58,787 nucleotides of DNA from Gymnopilus junonius (GCA_015501075.1 JADNYJ010000219.1:1-58787), one strand, 5' to 3'. Shown: positions 32,413 to 45,435, counted from the first letter of the stretch. The notes: a model not told the origin generated them from the letters alone. Program-made: numbers and translations.

Positions 32413-33333
32413 ATGCTTGGGCAAGCAGCAGCCAACGAAGAGAAGCTCGCCGAGCTCCTTCATAAGCTCCACATCCAGGAGAAAATACGAGAGCATTCCA
32501 GCAAAGAGCTGGCAGATCTTGACGTCGAAATTGCGCAGACTAAATTGGAGTACGCGAGGAGTAATAACCGAGGGTCGTCACTGGTACTGTGCATTCCCAT
32601 CGAACTCACAACTTCAAATTTTCAAGTGGCTGTGGGTGGCGACACGAATGAATTTCGAGAAAAAATGGCTTGTACATTATCCCATGTCTGCCATTCATGG
32701 CGCTCCATCGCTCTTTCTCTTCTCCACTTATGGACCTCCTTCACGTCCAATGATCGTCCTTCTGATTCCGATCGCTTTTCTGCTCATCGCAAAATGTCTT
32801 GCGATCGACTACTAGACCTTTACTTTGAGTTCGATGTTGGTGCAGACGAGAGTTATGATGGAGTATCTTGAAAATGGCTATCGGTCATGTATCCCGTTGG
32901 CGGAGCTTCGTACTGCGGTTTGAACCAGATCCCTCAATATTGGCGAAACTCCTTGGCGCAAATTTTCAGCGAACAACTCTCTTCCCCAAACTTGGAAGTG
33001 TCTGACATTATAATTGACACAGACTTGGAACTGGAGATTAAGTTTTCCCTCCCAGATCGGCCATATTTTCAAGGTGGTGCACCGAAACTCACACAAGGAA
33101 GTTTCGACTCTTTAATGGCTTATAAGCGTTGTGTTTTCAGGTTACTCGCCGACGATGCAGAAGCTTGGCAAGAACATGATCCCGAAACTTGGAGCCAGCT
33201 TGTTGATGGAGAGTTTTATGAAGAATGGATTGCTCCCGATGAAGTGGACTTTGTGCCATGGCCTCCTCGCGCCACCCATAGACCTGATAGACAATGGGAA
33301 GAAAAGTTCCTTACGTACTATGGAAGTATGTAG
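32413..33333 (+). pseudogene. F-box gene with internal deletion
   Basis: The N-terminus is well kept (MLGQAAANEEKL, coiled coil, IPIELTTSNFQVAV, LSHVCHSWRSI). Small indels break the frame near 32865 (KMAIGHVSRWRSF continues in another frame) and again near 32930. The body reaches FQGGAPKLTQGSFDS and then joins abruptly to the tail: MAYKRCVFRLLADDAEAW and VDFVPWPPRATHR. About 600 bases of leucine-rich region are missing compared with 8371-9915. The deletion is real; the single-base shifts may be errors. Confidence 0.7.
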
Positions 33334-34576
33334 CACTAACCTGGTAAGCAGTAGAAATGCCTTTCAGTAGAACGATGATAACGACACTTGCTTAGTCTAG
33401 TTCCCTTGAATGCGCCATGCAAACTGCTTGAATTATTTAGCAGGAGGAATTACGGCCAGACTTATCCAATATTTTTGGCATACAAATATCGAGAAAGGCG
33501 GCTTTGGGAGGACGTCGTTTATCCTTTAATTCTAGCATCACTCACGCAATAGTATTATATTTTCGGGGACCCACTTGACCAGTGGTAAGTGGCCCACTTG
33601 CGCTCTTTGTCACGGGCCCGGTGTAGCACTAACAGCGGACGACACCCTCATCCACGCAGTTTAAGTGTAGATCATTATTGAGGATATTATTATTCCGATG
33701 GAGGAAGGCGTTATACATTGTGAAATGAGCGAGGACTGCAAGTTTGCTCACCGTTGCCTTCGCCTTTGAGGTGTGACCTACGCATTGTGACGGGCTTCGG
33801 CTTGTTCTATCCGTCCACCTCCGAGTCGTCCGATTGCTTTACGAAGCATTCCGTGGAAGACTTTCATAAGCTTTCATGCCCGTTAACTTCTCAACGTTCA
33901 ACCTCAATAGGATTCAGAAATGGACCCCTCACACATTCGATTCGCACACACTCTAAAAAGCAAGGGTCAAGTCTTTGGTACCTGGCCATTATTAGCTTAA
34001 AAGGTAATTGGCCTGCAGCGCCTGACGTAGAACTGACCATGCATGACCCGTTCTCATCAGGCACACCTCGTTTAAAAGCAAAGGTAAGTAGCTCCTGGCA
34101 GGCAGATACGTGAGTTGATTTAATTTAATTAAATAAACTCTCAAGAAGTCGAAATCGAAGACAAGCAAAAGTCCACCTCAATCGCACTCCGAAAACGTAC
34201 CCGCGCGGACTACCCAGCTAGAATAAGGAAATGTGTTCACCGTGAACTGCAACTACTTCCTTTTCTCTGGTTCTCACCAACACCTTCGAATTCGGAAGCG
34301 TAAGAGCATTGTAAGAGCAAATACGTCACGATTCTTTTTCAGTGTTCACCAAGTTCTTTTTATAGTCCATCGCAATGGTTTGTTCTAGTCCACCTCGAGG
34401 GCATAACAAGCCTGTTTTGGCAATGTGATAATAGGAATAGCAACGATGCATTAGACAGATATAAGAGGGTGCCTGCCATTTCATATCCGAGTTTCTCGCA
34501 TGCGTTGATACCCTCGTATTAGGTGGGTTTTCTTTCTCACTCGTCAGTGAACTACCACCAGGGCCAACTCTAACCC
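33334..34576. other. Intergenic, nothing convincing
   Basis: A short palindromic patch around 33575-33600 (CCACTTGACCAGTGG with GTGGCCCAC) and small ORFs without support. No gene is called. Confidence 0.35.
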
Positions 34577-36128
34577 ATGTCTTTACAGAGAACCATGGCA
34601 TTGTGTGCGGCGGCCCCTATCCCTCAAAGAGCAAATGCTCTCAAGGCATCGCCGCCATTTCACATCGTGCCCATAAGCAAGCTTCCACCAGAAATCCTCG
34701 AAGAAATCTTCAAATTATGCGTCTTGGGGATGTACGAACCTCGTCCCTACTACACACCCTCCTCTTCCTCGCACGCCCTTCAGGACCATGCCACATCGCG
34801 CGAAGAAAATCACTACCTCCCTTGGATGCAAGTCTGCTCCGCCTGGCGTATCATCTCCCTTTCCTCTCCTCGTCTCTGGTGCACAGTTGACTTATCCCGT
34901 TCTTCCCATTTTGCTGAGGAGTGTTTGAGGAGGTCAAAGAACGCCTTGATAACCCTTATTTCTTCAACCTCGGAGTATGGACCGTTGCGGTTGTTTTCAA
35001 ATGAACAAGACTATCACAATTGTCCACTGTCGCCTTCCAGTCACCTTTCATCTCTGCGCTTGAACGCAAGTCGTATCAAACTCATCGACCTCTTCCTATT
35101 CCCAACCGACATGTACACGCTCTTCAACACCATCCTTTCCTCCTCCCTTTTTTTCCCTACCTAACCTAACGTCCCTTACGCTGAAACTGCCTCCTCTTTC
35201 CCGTCCAATTATTCTTCCATCATCCATCACCCTCGCCCATATTCGACATCTCGAACTAGAAGGCGTCACTATCTCTCGGGGACATAAGGGCTGGGCCGAA
35301 CTGCACTTGCTTAGATATTTCTTACTCAGAGGGCTAGATGAAGAAGCGTCTCCCTCTGTTGAGGACGTACGCGGCATTTTAGAGAGGTCGTCCAGGTCTT
35401 TGGAAGTGGTCAGGTTAGATGATTGGAGGCCTTCCTGTGTCTTGGTTGACAGTCGTCTCGAAGATGTTGGCGGCGACGCGGGTTACAATGGCAATGAAGA
35501 AAAAGAGGCAACACAACTTCTACGTCTAAAATTTTTGACAGTGTCATCCACCCAAACCATTCTGACCTCCCTCTTCTCGTCGCACCGTCAATCTCGCCTC
35601 ATTCTAAACCCAGACGCTCGGGTAAGGCTCTTCGTCTCCCTGTCAGAGGATCTGCATACTACCTTCCCTGGTGGGCGGCTACCCTATACACAAGCCTATG
35701 ATGCCAAAGTTAGTGACAGTGGCGTTTGCAGAGCTTCTAGCCCTTTACAAGTTAGGCTTAGCGTCCCGCTCGCTGATCAGGTCCAGGACCGTTTGGCCAC
35801 CGGCCCCGACCGAGTCGGAAACGCACAGTCACCTTCCGCCTCCAAGGGGACAGACATCATCCAAACCATTCGTCTCTCAAAGAATGGAGTCCACTTCCTC
35901 ACCTCGTATGCATCTGCTTGGATTACTGACACCCAAACTCGAACCGATACTCAACCACCTATTTTATTCTCCGTGAGCTCCGCACGTCCCGTCGGGACGC
36001 ACATATGCTCTTCTATTCCTCATTTGCTTTCCAATAAATTGGAATGGATCACCAAGCTCGAGCTGAATACAGGTATCCTGATTTTGAGTAGCTTGATTAC
36101 GAGTGGAGGTCCTAATAAACACTTTTAA
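34577..36128 (+). pseudogene. F-box protein of a second, distinct family, frameshifted
   Basis: It starts MSLQRTMALC. An F-box is seen at about residues 35-105 (ISKLPPEILEEIFKLC and WMQVCSAWRIISLSSPRLW), the common basidiomycete form unlike the DFVPWPPR family. The frame then breaks in a T7 run at about 35147; in the next frame the leucine-rich part goes on (LPNLTSLTLKLPPL, IRHLELEGVTI, LLRYFLLRGLDEE). A second shift lies near 35710 (KLVTVAFAELLALYKLG). The exact end is uncertain. It could be an old gene in decay or one with sequence errors. Confidence 0.6.
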
Positions 36129-36489
36129 TTCAAAATATGAAGAAGGCATCCCTGAACATGATTTATATGCACTATTTTCACACCTCATCGGCCTGGAGGA
36201 CACTCTGTGTGGGGTTTAATGACCTCGGCTCTCTCTGGAGAGTCTTACTACGCCAGATACCATCACAGTCTCAGCTATACTTGCACCCCGACTTTCCAAC
36301 ATTTCATTCGGCAAGCCCTCAGAAGCTTGGTGGCATTTCTCTCAGCTATGGCTCGGGTCTGTCGTCCAGTTCGTCGAATCAAGATGTAGGTCCGTATCAA
36401 GGCCAGCCTTACAAGAACCATATTGTGTGCAGCCCATTCGGCCGTGGAGTTCCTCAGATGCCATGGTATCACGAAACAGTGTGAGAGTC

Positions 36490-38155
36490 AGGAATTGTGC
36501 GAATTGAGGATGATGGTGCCCCTTGTGATCGTGCAAGAGGGGGTTGTTGGAAAGAGTCGGTTTTGATAAGGGACTTGGGTCTCTGGAAATTTCCAGGGTT
36601 AAGGGATAGTATGCTTGTTTGCTTTATGATCACCTCCCGTTATCCCTTCAGGTGAATGATGACCTCAATTCGTTGAATTTTCAAAGCGAATGTCATTACA
36701 TATTGAACGCTTATAATATTCGAGGTTCGAGCTTGAGTTGAGAGCTTGATTGCCAGGACAAGCCATATATACAGCCTCAGGCTATAATTGTTATTTGGAG
36801 ACTTGGACGATACGAAACGATAACTCCGAGCGGGACGGAATTTCTACGGTTCCCATTTCACATTGCTTTCAACACAGGCGTGAACAGCACGTTGAATCGT
36901 ACGTCCCAAATATTTGACCGCACCATAGCCGGATCCATGGTCCATTCTACCCATTTCCGAGGTAGACGATGATAAGTGTCGTATATCCCTCGTCATCAAA
37001 ATTCAATCGGGAAAACCATCTACGTACTGCCGCAGTAAAGACCCCAAATTTGTCTGCTGAATCGTAATGAAATTCCGAATGCACCGTGCGAGTAAAACCA
37101 TGAGCTGGAACCTGAGCCTCGAGAGAAGCACGCCCTACTTTGATTCCCTGCTTTGTAGGCGCTTCTACGCTTCTGTGGCTTCTGTGCCTTGAGAATTTTA
37201 TTGGCAGCTGTTGATACCCTTGATGATACCGCCAGCCCTACTCGGCAGGCGGAAGGACTTGGAAAAAAGGAAGGCACCCCGAAATATTCGGAATGCCGAG
37301 GATTTGGAGGAGACACAAACTGGTAAAAGACCAGAAGGGACTTAATTAGACTAAAGTTAGATGAGGCACAAATACAGAATACAATATCCCTTCGAATTTG
37401 CTCATTTTAAAGAGCAAGGAAATAGAGATGACAATCCAAAGTGAGATTTTGAAAAAAAACAGGTCTTTGCATAATAATCCCCTTCGGCAATCTCGGCCCA
37501 GGACCACCAACACATGGATTTATTCCTTTCGGAACAGCGCCCCGGCTTCCCCGATATGGTATGTATGTCCGAACGCCAACTTGACGCCAACCGCCAACAA
37601 GATGCCATGCGGCATGTTTTACTGGAGAAAAAGCACTATCTACCAGTAGATGAATTTGAACGATCCAAGCTTGTCAGGAGTATTTGCCCCATCTGAACAA
37701 GATCTGAACTTGTGGGCATAGGCCACAGCCTGAAAAGGACGCAGTGCCGTCGTGTCCCTTCATTTTGGAGAAAATTGTGATAGAAATAAATCTCTCGAGC
37801 CATAGCAATAGGCTCAATAGTATAACATTCGGGTGAAATATCCAATCCAACCGAAGATTGGGGAAGGAAAAACTAAGGCCAGGCGGAAAATTCACACGAC
37901 ATCACAGCAGGAATTTTCAAAAATGAGAAATTGTGTCCAGCCGACGGGAAGATTTTTTTTATTGCCGCTGATTTTTAAAGGAGAATCCGGGTCCGATGTG
38001 CCACATTCATTGTCATATTTTTCTGTTTTTCATTGACCGTTCAGCTACACGGATTCCTCGACACTTTTTTTCAAGAGGGCCCTCTTACTAGAACAAAGAA
38101 CAAAGAATCGCCATGAATGAGGCCCTTGGGATATAATACCCGGGCCAGCATCGAA
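36490..38155. other. Long gap, nothing convincing
   Basis: About 1.6 kb with scattered small ORFs on both strands, no splice-linked frame, no RNA gene and no terminal repeats that I can see. Confidence 0.4.
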
Positions 38156-39710
38156 ATGAACCACCAAGAAAGGCTCGCAAAGATTCTTCAGAAACTCGAC
38201 ATTCAAAGAGAAATTCGTCAACTTCTCATTGAGAACGTTGCCAACCTCGACAACATTATAGTAAAGACGAAATTGAAGTATGCGCAGACGTCCAACGAGC
38301 ATTCGCCCATTTTGTGCGTCCCAGTTGAACTAACGTCGTCAATTTTTCGACTGGTTGCGGGAAACAACGAAGATAGTAGGCACACACTATCCCATGTTTG
38401 CCATTCATGGCGTTCAATTTCACTTTCTCTGCCCGAATTATGGACCTCCTTCCGATATTCTGGTCGACCTTCCGATCTGGATCGCTTCACGGCCCATATC
38501 GAGAGGTCTGGCAATCGAGTCCTAGATCTCTATTTCACGATCGTTCCTTGTCAAGGCCCTTGGAGGGTGTCCTAGAAAAGGCCATGGGCCAGGTGTTCCG
38601 CTGGCGGAGCCTCATTTTACAATTTTATCCGGAGGGGTTTCAAGATCGCCAAGACTTGTTATCAGAGATATTTAGTCAACAACTATCTGCACCGAACCTC
38701 GAAGTCTTAGAGGTTATAATCGACGCAAGGATGGAATATGAGATTCCATTCGCTCTTACAGCTCGACCATACTTCCTGGGTCGCGCCCCTAAACTTAGTC
38801 GCTCTCGGTTTGACTCATGGTCCTTAAAGGCGTGCATGCCTATATCGAATGTCACGGTTACAACTCTCGACATAATCCATCCACTCTGGACACCAGCGAA
38901 GTACCCTTTCAGGGTATTTCTTGACATATTAATGTCGACCCGTCTGGTAAATCTGTCTCTATCAAGGAGATATTTTTTATCTACCATATCAGGACGTACC
39001 AGTCGTTGCACCGGGCTGAAAAATCTCAGGCTTGCGAATGCCACAACCTCGCTTCCCGTATATTCAACTACTTTCAAGCACAAACTTGGAGCTTCTCATT
39101 CTTGTTGATATTGATATCGATGAACATTGGAATTTTCCTCTTGGTATCAATTTGACCAACGGCATAGTCCCAGTTCCCTTCCCTTCTTTACGCTCAATTG
39201 CGTTCATCCTTTGCAACACCGACTTTCTTTTGTGTTTCACGTTTAGCCCAACTAACGAAAAATGTGACAGATCTCTATGTAGTCCAGGACTTAAACAGGG
39301 TGCCGAACATAAATCTCTGCAGGGAAATGATGAAAGCACCAGAGGCGAATATTTGGCCTGGCCTAGAGGCTCTCTTCTGCCGCTTAAACGGATTGATAGG
39401 TGATGATAGGCACTTCGGGGGATTAACAGACGAGAAGAGAGATTTAGAGGGATTGCTAGGAATTGTTACCTGGCGCTTGGAGAATCTCAACAAGCAGTGT
39501 GTCCTAAAATTACAGGATAAGGATGCTAAAGCTTGGGAGGAACACCATCCGAAAACGTGGAAGCAACTCACCGACAAAGGGTTGTTTGAGGAGTGGGTCG
39601 CTCCTGATGATACAGACTTCGTTCCTTGGCCCGCGCGCTCCACTGAGTCTATTGAAAGTTGTCGTATGTGGGAGGATAGATTTCTTTCAGTCTTAGCTGA
39701 AAGGGAATGA
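38156..39710 (+). pseudogene. F-box gene, DFVPWPPR family, several frameshifts
   Basis: It starts MNHQERLAKILQKL. The coiled coil and F-box are intact (LCVPVELTSSIFRLV, LSHVCHSWRSISLSLPELW). The frame shifts near 38560, 39010 and 39230. Between shifts the leucine-rich body is collinear with relatives (LSAPNLEVLEVII, APKLSRSRFDSWSL, FLDILMSTRLVNLSLS). The tail is complete: KDAKAWEEHHPKTW, and the variant DDTDFVPWPARST with Ala for the second Pro. Full length in total, so it is either recently dead or mis-sequenced. Confidence 0.7.
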
Positions 39711-39946
39711 TCAATTCGACGGTCAGAAGGGCAGTATGATGGAGCAACTTGTACCCTTGGGGAGAGTATAGTTGAGATTGAGTAGGTCAAATGGCCATCT
39801 TCACCACATACAGGCACAAATCTCATGCGACTGAGTGAAAGCCTTAGTAGCATGGTCTGAACTTTTGAATTCAATGTAGCAATTGATTGTTGAACGTTGA
39901 ACGTTGAACGCCGCACAGCACTTGGAGATCTATAGATCTATGAATC

Positions 39947-39955
39947 TATAAATAG
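39947..39955 (+). promoter_or_regulatory. TATA box of the HAL-type kinase gene
   Basis: TATAAATAG lies about 90 bases before the start codon at 40041, a normal distance for a fungal core promoter. It follows a small GTTGAAC tandem repeat and a GATCTATAGATC palindrome. Confidence 0.55.
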
Positions 39956-40040
39956 CGAAAGCTGCCCTTCCAGTCAGAAAACGACACTGGTGAATAGGCA
40001 CCGCCCCATAGTCATTCTTACCTTCTTCTCAGCCATCATC

Positions 40041-42373
40041 ATGCCACTTGATGGTGGGGTGGGCATCTCAGCCGCTGTTGCCATCGGTGCCAAGTTCATT
40101 GAACGCTCCAAATTTACGGCTCGTCACGACGGCATATACGACAAAGAAGCTGAGAAGAGAGTAAAGCTTGCAGATCGTTTTGACAGGATACCCAAGGAAG
40201 ATGTGGATCATTTCGAATTGGATGAATACAACTGGCTTCATTCCAAGTTTTGTTCAATTCTTCCCATTAACCTCGGACTGCTTCATTGTTAACGCCTTAA
40301 CGTCTTCAGAACATTAGAAGACCTTCTGAATTACAAGAATGTCCAAGATGAGTACAAGTCAATGGAATGGTACGAGCAATTTTTCCAGAAATATCGTACT
40401 CGAGGAAGAGTTCGGAAAGCCAAGAGACAAGTTCAATCGTCTATAGTGAAAGAGGGCCTTCATATCGAGGTACATGCGAGCATCAGCTGTGATATCGATG
40501 CCCAGCTCATACTTCAACTTAACGCTCATGTCTTTAGGATCTCGAAGCGTACTCGCGTTCAAACTCAAGTCGGTGTTCATCTGTAGGGTCCGTCATAGGT
40601 GGATCCGAGTCTGGATTGGACCTTGGTCGATCGCGACCATATCGTACCGATTCATGCTCGGTCCGTGCCTCAGGAGGGTCTCCCCCTTCCGCAAGTCTGG
40701 ATGATATCAACAATGATGAAAATAGGGAAAAGGTTACCGCGCAGGTGTCTGACTGGTTATCATCCATGGAGCAAGAACCCAGCGACGACGTACCAGATCA
40801 ATCCAATCTGAGCCCATTGTTTGGGAATGATGTCCCTGTTAGACCTTCCGATGCAGACTTCGAAAGTCCCATACAGATGATTAAGTCTTTGCACGCCAGT
40901 CAAGATCCCGACGATGAACCTAAGAGTGACGATATCAATGACCACAGTGCTATGAACAGCGACAAGAAAGGCAAACGCACGCCACTCGACGACCTCAAGC
41001 GTTTCTTGAATCAACACCTCCCAAATTCAAAAAAGGAACCGCCTAGAACAGCTACGAATCAGGCTTCTTTGGGCATTGATGCGCAGCCCCAACTTGTAGG
41101 GATGCACATGCACGACTCTTCTTGGTCGGAAAACCGCAACAAACCTTTCAACGAATACTACTCAAAATGGAGGAAAGTCGGGAGCAATAGGAGAGTGCAG
41201 CTCATTAAAAGAAAGACCGACGGGGCAGTACTATGCGCTCTTAAAAAATATGAGCCAAGGCGAAAGGAGCAGCCAGAAAAAGAGTACCAGAAAAAAATCG
41301 TTGCAGAATTTTGTATCAGTTCCACCCTCAAGCATCCGAACGTCATACACACCTTCGATCTTATGACTGACCATGGTAGCTTCTATGAAGTGAGCCTTAC
41401 GGTTATGATAAAACCCTTCATTTCTGATTCTTTAGGTCACAGAATACCTACCTTATGATCTCTTTTCAGTTGTTATGACAGGAAAGATGACTAGATCAGA
41501 AATATACTGCATATTTCGTCAAATATGCGACGGCGTTAGATATCTTCATTCCACAGGTGTTGCCCATCTAGATCTCAAGCTTGATAACTGCCGCATTGCA
41601 GATACCAATGTCGTTAAGATTTCCGACTTCAGCACAGCTACCGTGTTCCGCTATCCAGGTTTGGGTGCACTCCAGCTGTCGGTGTCACTGGTAGCGACCC
41701 TTACATGGCCCCTGAAATCTTTACGCAGGATTCTTATGAAGCACCCAAAGCTGACGTTTGGAGCGTCGGAATCATCTTCTTGTGCATGATATTGAGAAGG
41801 TTTCCTTGGAAGATTGCAGAGAATTCTGACATATCCTTTCAAACCTTCGTCAAAGCGCACCCAGATCAGTCTACAATTCCAATTCCAGAGCGCTCGACTT
41901 CTCCGTTAGAAGAAACCATATTGCAATATTCAGTCAGCGTAGATACCCTTCAAACAGGAGGTGCCAGTTCTATCTTCAATCTTCTCCCCAGGGAAACAAG
42001 GCGAACATTGAAGAGGATGATAGTCATTGATCCATTAACGCGGTGTACTCTGGAAGAATTGTTGCAGAGCCAGGAGTCGGAGACTGGGAATACAACCAGG
42101 AGTCAAAACAGGAGAATAAAGCGAATGTCGGTTGGGAGTTCTACAGGGACCCCTTCCATTATTGACAAGAGCAGTGAACCACTGGCAGAAAATGATGACT
42201 GGCTGCGCAGCATTTTACCGTGTTGCAGACCTGGCGTGGAACCAAATCACGTACATGTTACGGTCAAAGTGGAAGAGAAACAGGAGAAGAGATTCTTTAG
42301 CTGTAATGTAGTCCTTGAAGGTAGAAAACAATTTGTGTCATTTCCCGGAAGCACAAGGTGGGATAAGATTTGA
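40041..42373 (+). CDS. HAL/NPR-type serine/threonine protein kinase
   Basis: Exons start at 40041, with introns near 40250-40310, 40472-40533 and 41390-41435. A low-complexity N-terminus leads to a kinase domain at about 41100-42070. Visible are CALKKY (ATP-anchoring Lys), the AEFCISSTLKHPNVI helix, YLPYDLFSVVMTGKM, HLDLKLDN, SDFSTA, GVTGSDPYMAPEIF, SVGIIFLCMILRRFPW and the LPRETRRTLKRMIVIDP end. These are hallmarks of the fungal Hal4/Hal5/Npr1 group, which regulates ion and nutrient transporters at the plasma membrane. HRD is HLD and DFG is DFS; the catalytic Asp and metal-binding Asp remain. The glycine loop is weak. A one-base shift at about 41669 (GLG to TPAVGVTG) breaks the activation segment, most likely a sequence error. 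Confidence 0.85.
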
Positions 42374-42434
42374 GCTCCGCTTCAACTATTCAAAGTCGGT
42401 GGCGCTGTGCAAGGCGACCTCAACACCTTCCGTG

Positions 42435-44084
42435 ATGAGCTCAGACACTAAGGATCCCTTACTGGCTTTACGACAGGCCATTAGGTTTCATAGCAAAATC
42501 ACTTATGCCAACAAGGCTGGACCATGCTCTTCTCTCCCAGAAGCTACCGAATTTATCATTGACGGCAAGCCATTTCCAAAATCCAGCCGGACGCGGTATC
42601 GGAAAGCCGGGTCATCGTCAGACTTTTATACCTTGGATGCTGTATTCGTTGCCTGGTTCTTACGGCATTCCAATGGTGCAGAGTATATGAAGCATGCTAG
42701 AGAGCACGGGCTAGCTGTTGGTTTCGTCAGTGTGACGGAGCGAAAACACGTCGTGGAGTGGTTAGAAGGGAAGGCTTCCGATGATGACCAGATAGCGCCT
42801 CTTGCTTGTGAGTATGTGAGCTTGAAATATGCTTTCATGCACTCATTTTTTTTTACTAGCTGAGTCCACGACTCCTCCAGGATCCCCCCTAGAACGACAA
42901 CTGGGCAAGCGCTTCCACCAACGCCACGCGGCCGACCTACGGAGACCTCTACGACAACGCCTGCTAAACGACGATATGTAACCGACACTCATGATCTTGA
43001 AGTGGTCAAGAAAATCAGGCAGAATGAGGTGGAATTGAAGGATCGCAATACTGTGTTGAGGGGGGCAAAACCCAACGTGAGGACCACACCCTTTTCAGAC
43101 ATAGTGCCTGCTGAAAACTTGCCACCATTACAGAATTTTGCTACCGTGCGGACGACGTACAGTGAACGTTTAAAGAAGTTGAAGGAGGCCAGCCGGTCTG
43201 GCGCTGCACCTCCTCCAACCACGCCAGCTACAGGTATGTTGTCCTGTCAACCTCGACATCTCTTTCCACCTCATTTTCTCAATCAGATCCAAAGCTGTTA
43301 GCTCGAAAAGCCCGTGAGTCAATTCTGGATGATAAAGCCAACTGCTAGCCGACTGACTGACCTTTGTAGGCCACAACCAACCAATCATCATGATTTCGTC
43401 TTCTCCTACCGCCCTCATCACCATGCACAACGTCAAAAAGTTCCTGGAAGACTCTGTGTACGCGCCCTATCGAAGTAAACGTTATCACTATCTGACGCAT
43501 GTCTATCTCCAGATTTGAGCCTTCGCAAGATGCCCGTGCTAGGGCCACGGCTGAGGGTAACGTTCGGCCGGAAGATCTCATCCCGATTTACCGGAAACGA
43601 ACAACCATCGACTCCAGTGGGAAGGAGACAGTAGTGAAATCCACGTATTTCGTGATAGACAGTGTCGAAGCTCTGGCGAAATTTGGGGCAGACGCTTGGG
43701 ACCGCGTTGTGTGCGTAATGACCACCGGTCAAGCTTGGCAGTTCCGACCTTACAAATGGAACGAACCTCGACAATTATTTCATAATGGTGCGTATTTTTA
43801 AAAGAGCGTCCCGTCGCGTGCCTTGTGCCTTTCACTTATTTCTGCGCAACCCAGTCAAAGGAGTCTATGTCTCGTGGTCAAATGACCCCCCGAACGCGAA
43901 GATCAAGGACTGGAATGTTACTGAGCTCAAGGTACGCTTTACGTTACACTATTTTCTTTTCTTTACTAATTGTTTCCAGATCGATCCTCACAGGCGACAC
44001 GTCGACAAGTCTGTAGTAGCTCATTTCTGGAAGATGTTGGATACTTGGATACAAACCAACAAACCTTCACTCACCAAGACGTAG
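42435..44084 (+). CDS. CDC73: Paf1 complex subunit Cdc73 (parafibromin homologue)
   Basis: The start is the ATG at 42435 (MSSDTKDPLLALRQAI). The N-terminal Cdc73 domain contains FYTLDAVFVAWFL; a Pro/Thr-rich linker leads to AKRRYVTDTHDLEVVKKI and NEVELKDRNTVLRG. After introns near 43230, 43313 and 43458 comes the C-terminal Ras-like domain (HNQPIIMISSSPTALITMHN, GQAWQFRPYKWNEP, GVYVSWSN), then introns at about 43787 and 43933, and the end HFWKMLDTWIQTNKPSLTKT. The Paf1 complex travels with RNA polymerase II and supports histone marks and elongation. The linker frame needs one more C in a C6 run at 42883-42889, probably a homopolymer error. It begins only 61 bases after the kinase stop. Confidence 0.9.
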
Positions 44085-44557
44085 GCCTCTGCTCCCGAGC
44101 TAATTTCTTTTTATACCTTCTCGCCGGACTATGCCGTTGGGGTCCATCGTCTCTGTCAATCCCGCGTTGTCAAGTCTTTTCCGCCGACACGCCTGTCATT
44201 CTTTTTAAGCAATTTGACTGTATCACTCAACGAACTTTTGAAAATTTTCCTCTCCTAGAAAATGTGTACGTTTTATCGTCCTTGATTACTGTGTGCAATG
44301 ATAATTATCCTTTATCCATAAGTGTCTCGTATTAAGTCGTCCTGGCCAGGCGCCACACATAACAGCAAGAACGCGTTTAAAGATTAATATCAATCGCTGC
44401 TTCCTTTCCTTTCCCTCCAACACTGTCAACTTTTACGTTAACGTAGGTGGGTATCGGCCATCCTCGTACTCCATCACCGGATCTAATCTTGAACAGATGT
44501 CCATTTTCGAACCCTCTTTTCCATATTCTCATTGGAGTCCATCCGAAATGAAACCGT

Positions 44558-45213
44558 TTACTCCAGACTTGATGCAGAGCAGCAAATCAGCCGACGAAAT
44601 ATTCCTGATATCTTGGACGGCTGAGTGAGTAGCGTCATGCGGGGAAAAAAAAAGACCAATGGCAACAATGCCCACAGACAGGGTTGTTTGTATATCAGCG
44701 TCTGCTTGCATCTGTCGTCGGTGCCTGGGCACATACCAGAGGGGTCGTATTCTTCCCTCCCCTTCCTACCGACTCTCTGTCTTTCTCGACCTTCATATTA
44801 ACCCTTGAGCCGTTACTGGCGTCCTTGTCGACATCCCTTCCTGCTTTATTCTTTTCTTCTCGCACTTCAAAGATTGTCTCGGTGTCTGATTTATCCTCAT
44901 CCGACGTTTCGCCCTGCGCAAAATTGAATCATCTAGATCAATGGGACCGGAAGATCAAGACGAGGTAAAAAGATGACATGCCATGTTCAGTGTATCAGGC
45001 ATCCGTGGATCATAGGTTTTCTGTTAATCAAGAAATTGTGTTAGTATTCAAGTATTGTCAAGCATTGGCGATCGCGCTGATTCAAACGTTGCACAGAACG
45101 TGACTTACCATTAGATCGACCTTGACGCCTCTTTCCGGGGACGGTACATCTTCGGCCGCTTGAGAGCTGGAGAGGGCCAGAGTGAAAGATGGAAAGGGCG
45201 CCTTTGGCATCAT
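44558..45213 (-). CDS. Small acidic hypothetical protein, three exons
   Basis: On the minus strand the exons 45213-45109, 44913-44737 and 44620-44558 join in phase through GTAAGT and GTATGT donors and give about 115 residues: MMPKAPFPSF..., a charged middle (ETSDEDKSDTETIFEVREEK) and a basic Cys-containing end (FRRLICCSASS). An alternative middle exon at about 45020-44960 is possible. A TATATAAAG lies about 220 bases upstream, and a C/T-rich leader lies between. I recognise no domain. An antisense frame at 44684-44968 is open but looks less protein-like. The model rests only on splice logic and composition. Confidence 0.4.
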
Positions 45214-45435
45214 TGGCGACGTGTCCAAAACTTCCACTAATGTTTGATGTGCACAACGCCCAGCGCGATGAGAAAGAGCCTGAAGGCGGCCACGCTGGAT
45301 CTTAAGAGGAAGAGAAGAAAGAAAGAAGAGGCTACGAAGGGAAAAAGAGAGAGAGAGGAAGAGAGCAGATAGGCCAAGAGATAGCTAGGGACAAGAAAAG
45401 CAACGGGGAGCCTCCTCCTGGGCTTCCCTCCGATT

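Noticed and set aside
44684..44968. Plus-strand 94-residue frame
   Set aside because: The minus-strand three-exon model has better splice phase, a TATA box and more protein-like composition.
45340..45370. GA-rich simple repeat (also near 54940)
   Set aside because: These are ordinary low-complexity runs in a leader and a coding tail, with no further structure.
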